Under the pieces are notes generated by a model. It searched no databases. It saw only the letters and a program-made list of their open reading frames with translations, and was not told where the DNA came from. Shown one piece after another: positions 60,987-64,000 of a stretch of 64,000 nucleotides of DNA. The stretch covers positions 60,416,150-60,480,149 of the forward strand of contig CM050649.1 of the NCBI GenBank assembly GCA_027574665.1. The letters run 5' to 3'. The first letter of the stretch is position 1. Each line of letters opens with the position of its first letter. Source of the DNA: Rhynochetos jubatus (lineage: Eukaryota; Chordata; Aves; Eurypygiformes; Rhynochetidae). A program made the translations under genes and the position numbers.

Positions 60987-63597
60987 TCATAAATTGGGTC
61001 ATTTCACTAACTGGAAAAGAAGGCACTGTTTGCTTTAACACGGCTACTTCTTGTTCTAGGCAGGAGACAGAAAAACAATTCCTATAGCTGCACCTTTGGG
61101 TTGCAGATTAGCACTTTCTTAGATTTTACAGTAGGGCTACTAATGCAATTGCTCTTGAATTCATTTTTGTTTGAATCCATCGGGGTAGCTAGTGTCTAAA
61201 TTATTTAAGCTAGGTCATTTCTTTTTGACTGAAATGGATTAGAGGACAACTGTATACGCACCTCCTATAATTTTTGAGGACATGGGAAATAACGTTTTCA
61301 TTTAGAAAAGATAGAGCCTGAGGAGAATTTGGGTACACATAGGCTCCAGCTGTGACAAAAACAACAAGGCAATGTGTTCTTCATCTCCATAGTCATCCAT
61401 TCTTTTGTAGGATGGATGCTTAACAGGAAAAGGAAAGAAGAGGAAGAGTTCTAAAACTACGAAAAGAAATTTGCATGAATATGTAAAACTGAATGAACAT
61501 TGTATCTTCATTTAAATTCCCAATGCATGTGTCACAGTCTGTAAAATGTTCATGTATTTCTGCTTACTAAACTAACCACTGTCAGGTTTAGTATGTTCTG
61601 CATGAGTGTCACATGGAAATTGAGTGCTCAACTACCTGAACAGAAATACCAAATAAGTAAAAACGACAGACCCTGGAGGTTAGCAAACCTGCTCTAGATT
61701 TGCTCCCACAAAACCCCAACATCAAACACACTAAATAGTGCTGAATGGTGATTTTACAGTTATGATTAATGAATACACAAATGTATATATTCTGCAGAAT
61801 TAGACCATTCTGCAGAAGAGAGCAGGGCTGCTCATACATTTGGCCCTGAATTCCTTTCAGTCAAAATCAGCCAGACTAGCTAAATTATTTAAGGTAGATC
61901 ATTTAAGTTTTGTCCATTAGCTCATTCATATTACAGCATCTGATTAAAAAAAAAAAAAAAAAAGCTATGTCTCATTTGACAGTTAAAGTAATGCTTGCTT
62001 CTGTGGCGTTCTTCATATTGTAGTAGTTTGTGTTTTGCGTACCTATGCATTCTAGAGCAGGGAACAATGCAAATTCTGAGCTTTAATAAATTGCTAGAAG
62101 TAGATTTAGTGAAAGAATCCAGCTGGATGTACAAAATAGTTGGTTATTGTGGCTATTGTTAGACTCCTCCTTGCAACAGAAGGCATATTAGTGTGTTCAG
62201 TCTGGTTTTTTTTTGTTTAATTTTTTTTTGGGGGGGTATTTTAATAGTCAAATAGTAACATTTAAAATAGATCTTCCTTTCTGTCAAGTCCCAGATACAC
62301 ATCCTTATACGCATGTAGTTAATTTTCTTATTTTTGTGACTTTATGGAATCATTTTCTGACTGACTGAAATACTAGTTAACACAGAAGTCTCTCTCTTCT
62401 TTATTTGCTGTAAGACTCTTTCATACATTAGGTCAATTAATCTCCTTTTTCTTTCTATGCAGTAAAATATATTCTGTAATAAAACTATCATAAATGTATT
62501 TATTTCTTTGTACAGTGCAATTAGATAACAAATGATGCTTAAGATACTAAATATAACAGACAATAATTACACTTAAAACAAAATTTCTGTAAAAAATGAA
62601 AATAACTACCTGTATTTTCTACTTATTTATTATCTGAAAGATACTTGTTTGTAATGTTCTTCAGGTATTTTTCCCTGCAATCATAGAATAGGCTTTCTTA
62701 TTTTGCTTGCCATTGTAAATGGCATCACTATAAATCCCCTGGATATTTTCCTTGTGTTTTGTATATGTTCCACTGTGGATGCAAGTTTCATTTCTATGTC
62801 CTTAGCAGTTGTTTTGGTGGTGTTCTAGTTCTGATTATTTTCAGGTTGCACAATGACATTTCTTTTTCCCTATGCTTTTCATCACTCTTATCACATCATT
62901 TATTCATCTTCTTCAATAACTTTTAAGAAGTACAGCATTTTATTTGACCATATATTGAATTCCTGTGTGGAGACGTGTATATATATATTTTGGGTGTTGG
63001 TTTTATTTTTCGGTTTGTTTTTTTTTTTTTTTTTACACTTATAGAAGATGTGAAGATGTGATAAAGTATGTCTCAATTCTTGATGTATCTGTTGCAATTT
63101 TATAACGAAAGTCCAGAATGTTTATGCTGGAGAATTCCTGAGTGCTAATGAAAATAACATGTATTCAAGGATGTATATAAATATTGTAGAAAAGAACAAT
63201 ATCTATTACAATACTGAAAGATATGTTATGATGAAGGTTTCTTTTTTTTTAAGGATTCACGGAGTTTTCTTCATTTCTTTATTTCCCCCTTTGTTAAATG
63301 TTTGTCATTGTCTTGGGTAGAATTTCATCCACAGGGATTCTTAGAGTGATTGTCGCTGTCTCTCCTGTGGGAATAATGTTGTAGCCTAAATGTTTTATAA
63401 ATGTAGGCAAGGTAATTTCTTGTACATTTTTGTATCTTCTATTGCTTGTGGAAAACACAGGGGCTTCCGGAAGCCTTTTTCTTGTTGTCTATAGGTACAT
63501 TTAGAAGTTTGCCATTCATTTCTTTCCTTTTTCTCTACAGCTCTTTGAATCACTATTTCGCTACTTGAGATGAAATTTGTCCTACTGTCTTATAGGG
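60987..63597. other. AT-rich DNA without a supported feature
   Basis: Contains poly-A at 61946-61962 and poly-T runs near 62204-62238 and 63019-63034, but no recognised repeat family, exon or RNA gene. Confidence 0.55.
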
Positions 63598-64000
63598 GAC
63601 GGGGGTCTGACTGTGGTCAATAGCCAAACAGCCACACAGCCACTCACACAGCTCACTCCCCTCTCCCATGGGAGAGAGAGATAATAGAAAGCAGGCGAGA
63701 AGGCTTGTGGATTGAGATCAAACCGATTAAATAGCTGAGGCAAAAGAGGTACACAGAAGCAAAGCAAAATGGAATTCATTCACTACTTCCCATTGGCAGG
63801 TGGCTGTTCAGCCAATTTCTGGAAAGCAGCACCTCAGCACACAAAATGGTTACTTGTGCAGACAAACACCATAACTAAAAATGTTTCCTCTCCCTTTTTC
63901 CCTTTCATTTCTAAGGATGATGCGATATGATATGGAGTATCCCTTTGGTCAATTTGTGTCAGCTGTCCTGTCTGTGTCCCCTTCCAGTTTCTTGCCACCT
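63598..64000 (-). mobile_element. LTR of family A, cut by the right edge of the window
   Basis: Minus-strand copy of the family at 584-1337. From left: CAGCCACACAGCCACTCACA, then CTTGTGGATTGAGATCAAAC, AAAATGGAATTCATTCACTA and CTACTTCCCATTGGCAGG. Last come ATGATATGGAGTATCCCTTT and GTCAGCTGTCCTGTCTGTGT. These are the 3' and middle LTR parts in the expected order. The 5' part lies beyond the window. Whether this is a solo LTR or the edge of a provirus cannot be seen. No retroviral gene lies to its left inside the window. Confidence 0.85.

Noticed and set aside
60685-61041. Poly-Lys frame (and Phe-Ser repeat frame on the other strand)
   Set aside because: Translation of the (CTTTTT)n array, not a protein.

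Overview
This window is nuclear DNA of a bird. The main evidence is a set of eight CR1 LINE fragments that carry the avian CR1 3' tail (short ATTCTATGATTCTATGA-like repeats). Solo-LTR-like copies of at least three avian endogenous-retrovirus families and long AT-rich stretches with microsatellites support this. I cannot name the species. No intact protein-coding gene, rRNA, tRNA or CRISPR array could be supported. The DNA is best read as intergenic or as the inside of a very large intron.

Layout. 1-2.3 kb is a nested repeat cluster. A minus-strand CR1 (93-583 and 1338-1761) is split by a plus-strand LTR (family A, 584-1337). Its 5' side abuts a plus-strand CR1 tail (1763-1912), and another tail lies at 2225-2292. 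3.0-4.0 kb is GC-richer and holds a decayed reading frame of unknown origin. A deleted family A LTR is at 6.0 kb. A GC-shifted block lies at 9.2-10.0 kb and ends in a 23-bp palindrome. 10-17.7 kb is plain AT-rich DNA with one good hairpin at 15.5 kb. A plus-strand CR1 of about 0.8 kb is at 18.05-18.86 kb, and a 1-kb family B LTR with a roughly 48-bp internal tandem array is at 23.5-24.6 kb. 24.6-31.4 kb is almost free of recognisable repeats. A minus CR1 of another subfamily is at 31.5 kb, and a third LTR family (C) is at 41.4-42.0 kb.

The right third has a (TTCC)n array that changes to (CGTC)n at 45 kb. It then has a minus CR1 with a G-quadruplex-prone C-rich expansion at 48.4 kb, a 5'-truncated family B LTR on the minus strand at 51.2 kb, and (AAAAG)n at 55.7 kb. 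A CR1 tail is at 58.0 kb, a minus CR1 at 59.65 kb, a 286-bp (CTTTTT)n array at 60.7 kb, and a family A LTR on the minus strand cut by the right edge (63.6-64.0 kb).

There are no cooperating genes. The history visible here is repeated CR1 retrotransposition, LTR insertion followed by apparent loss of internal retroviral sequence, and microsatellite growth. The most testable leads are a 126-nt open segment with splice-site-like borders at 53.6 kb, the decayed frame at 3.4-3.9 kb, and the unassigned GC-richer blocks. Repeat-family recognition is from memory of avian consensus patterns, not from a database search, so edges are approximate. No convincing novel system was found.
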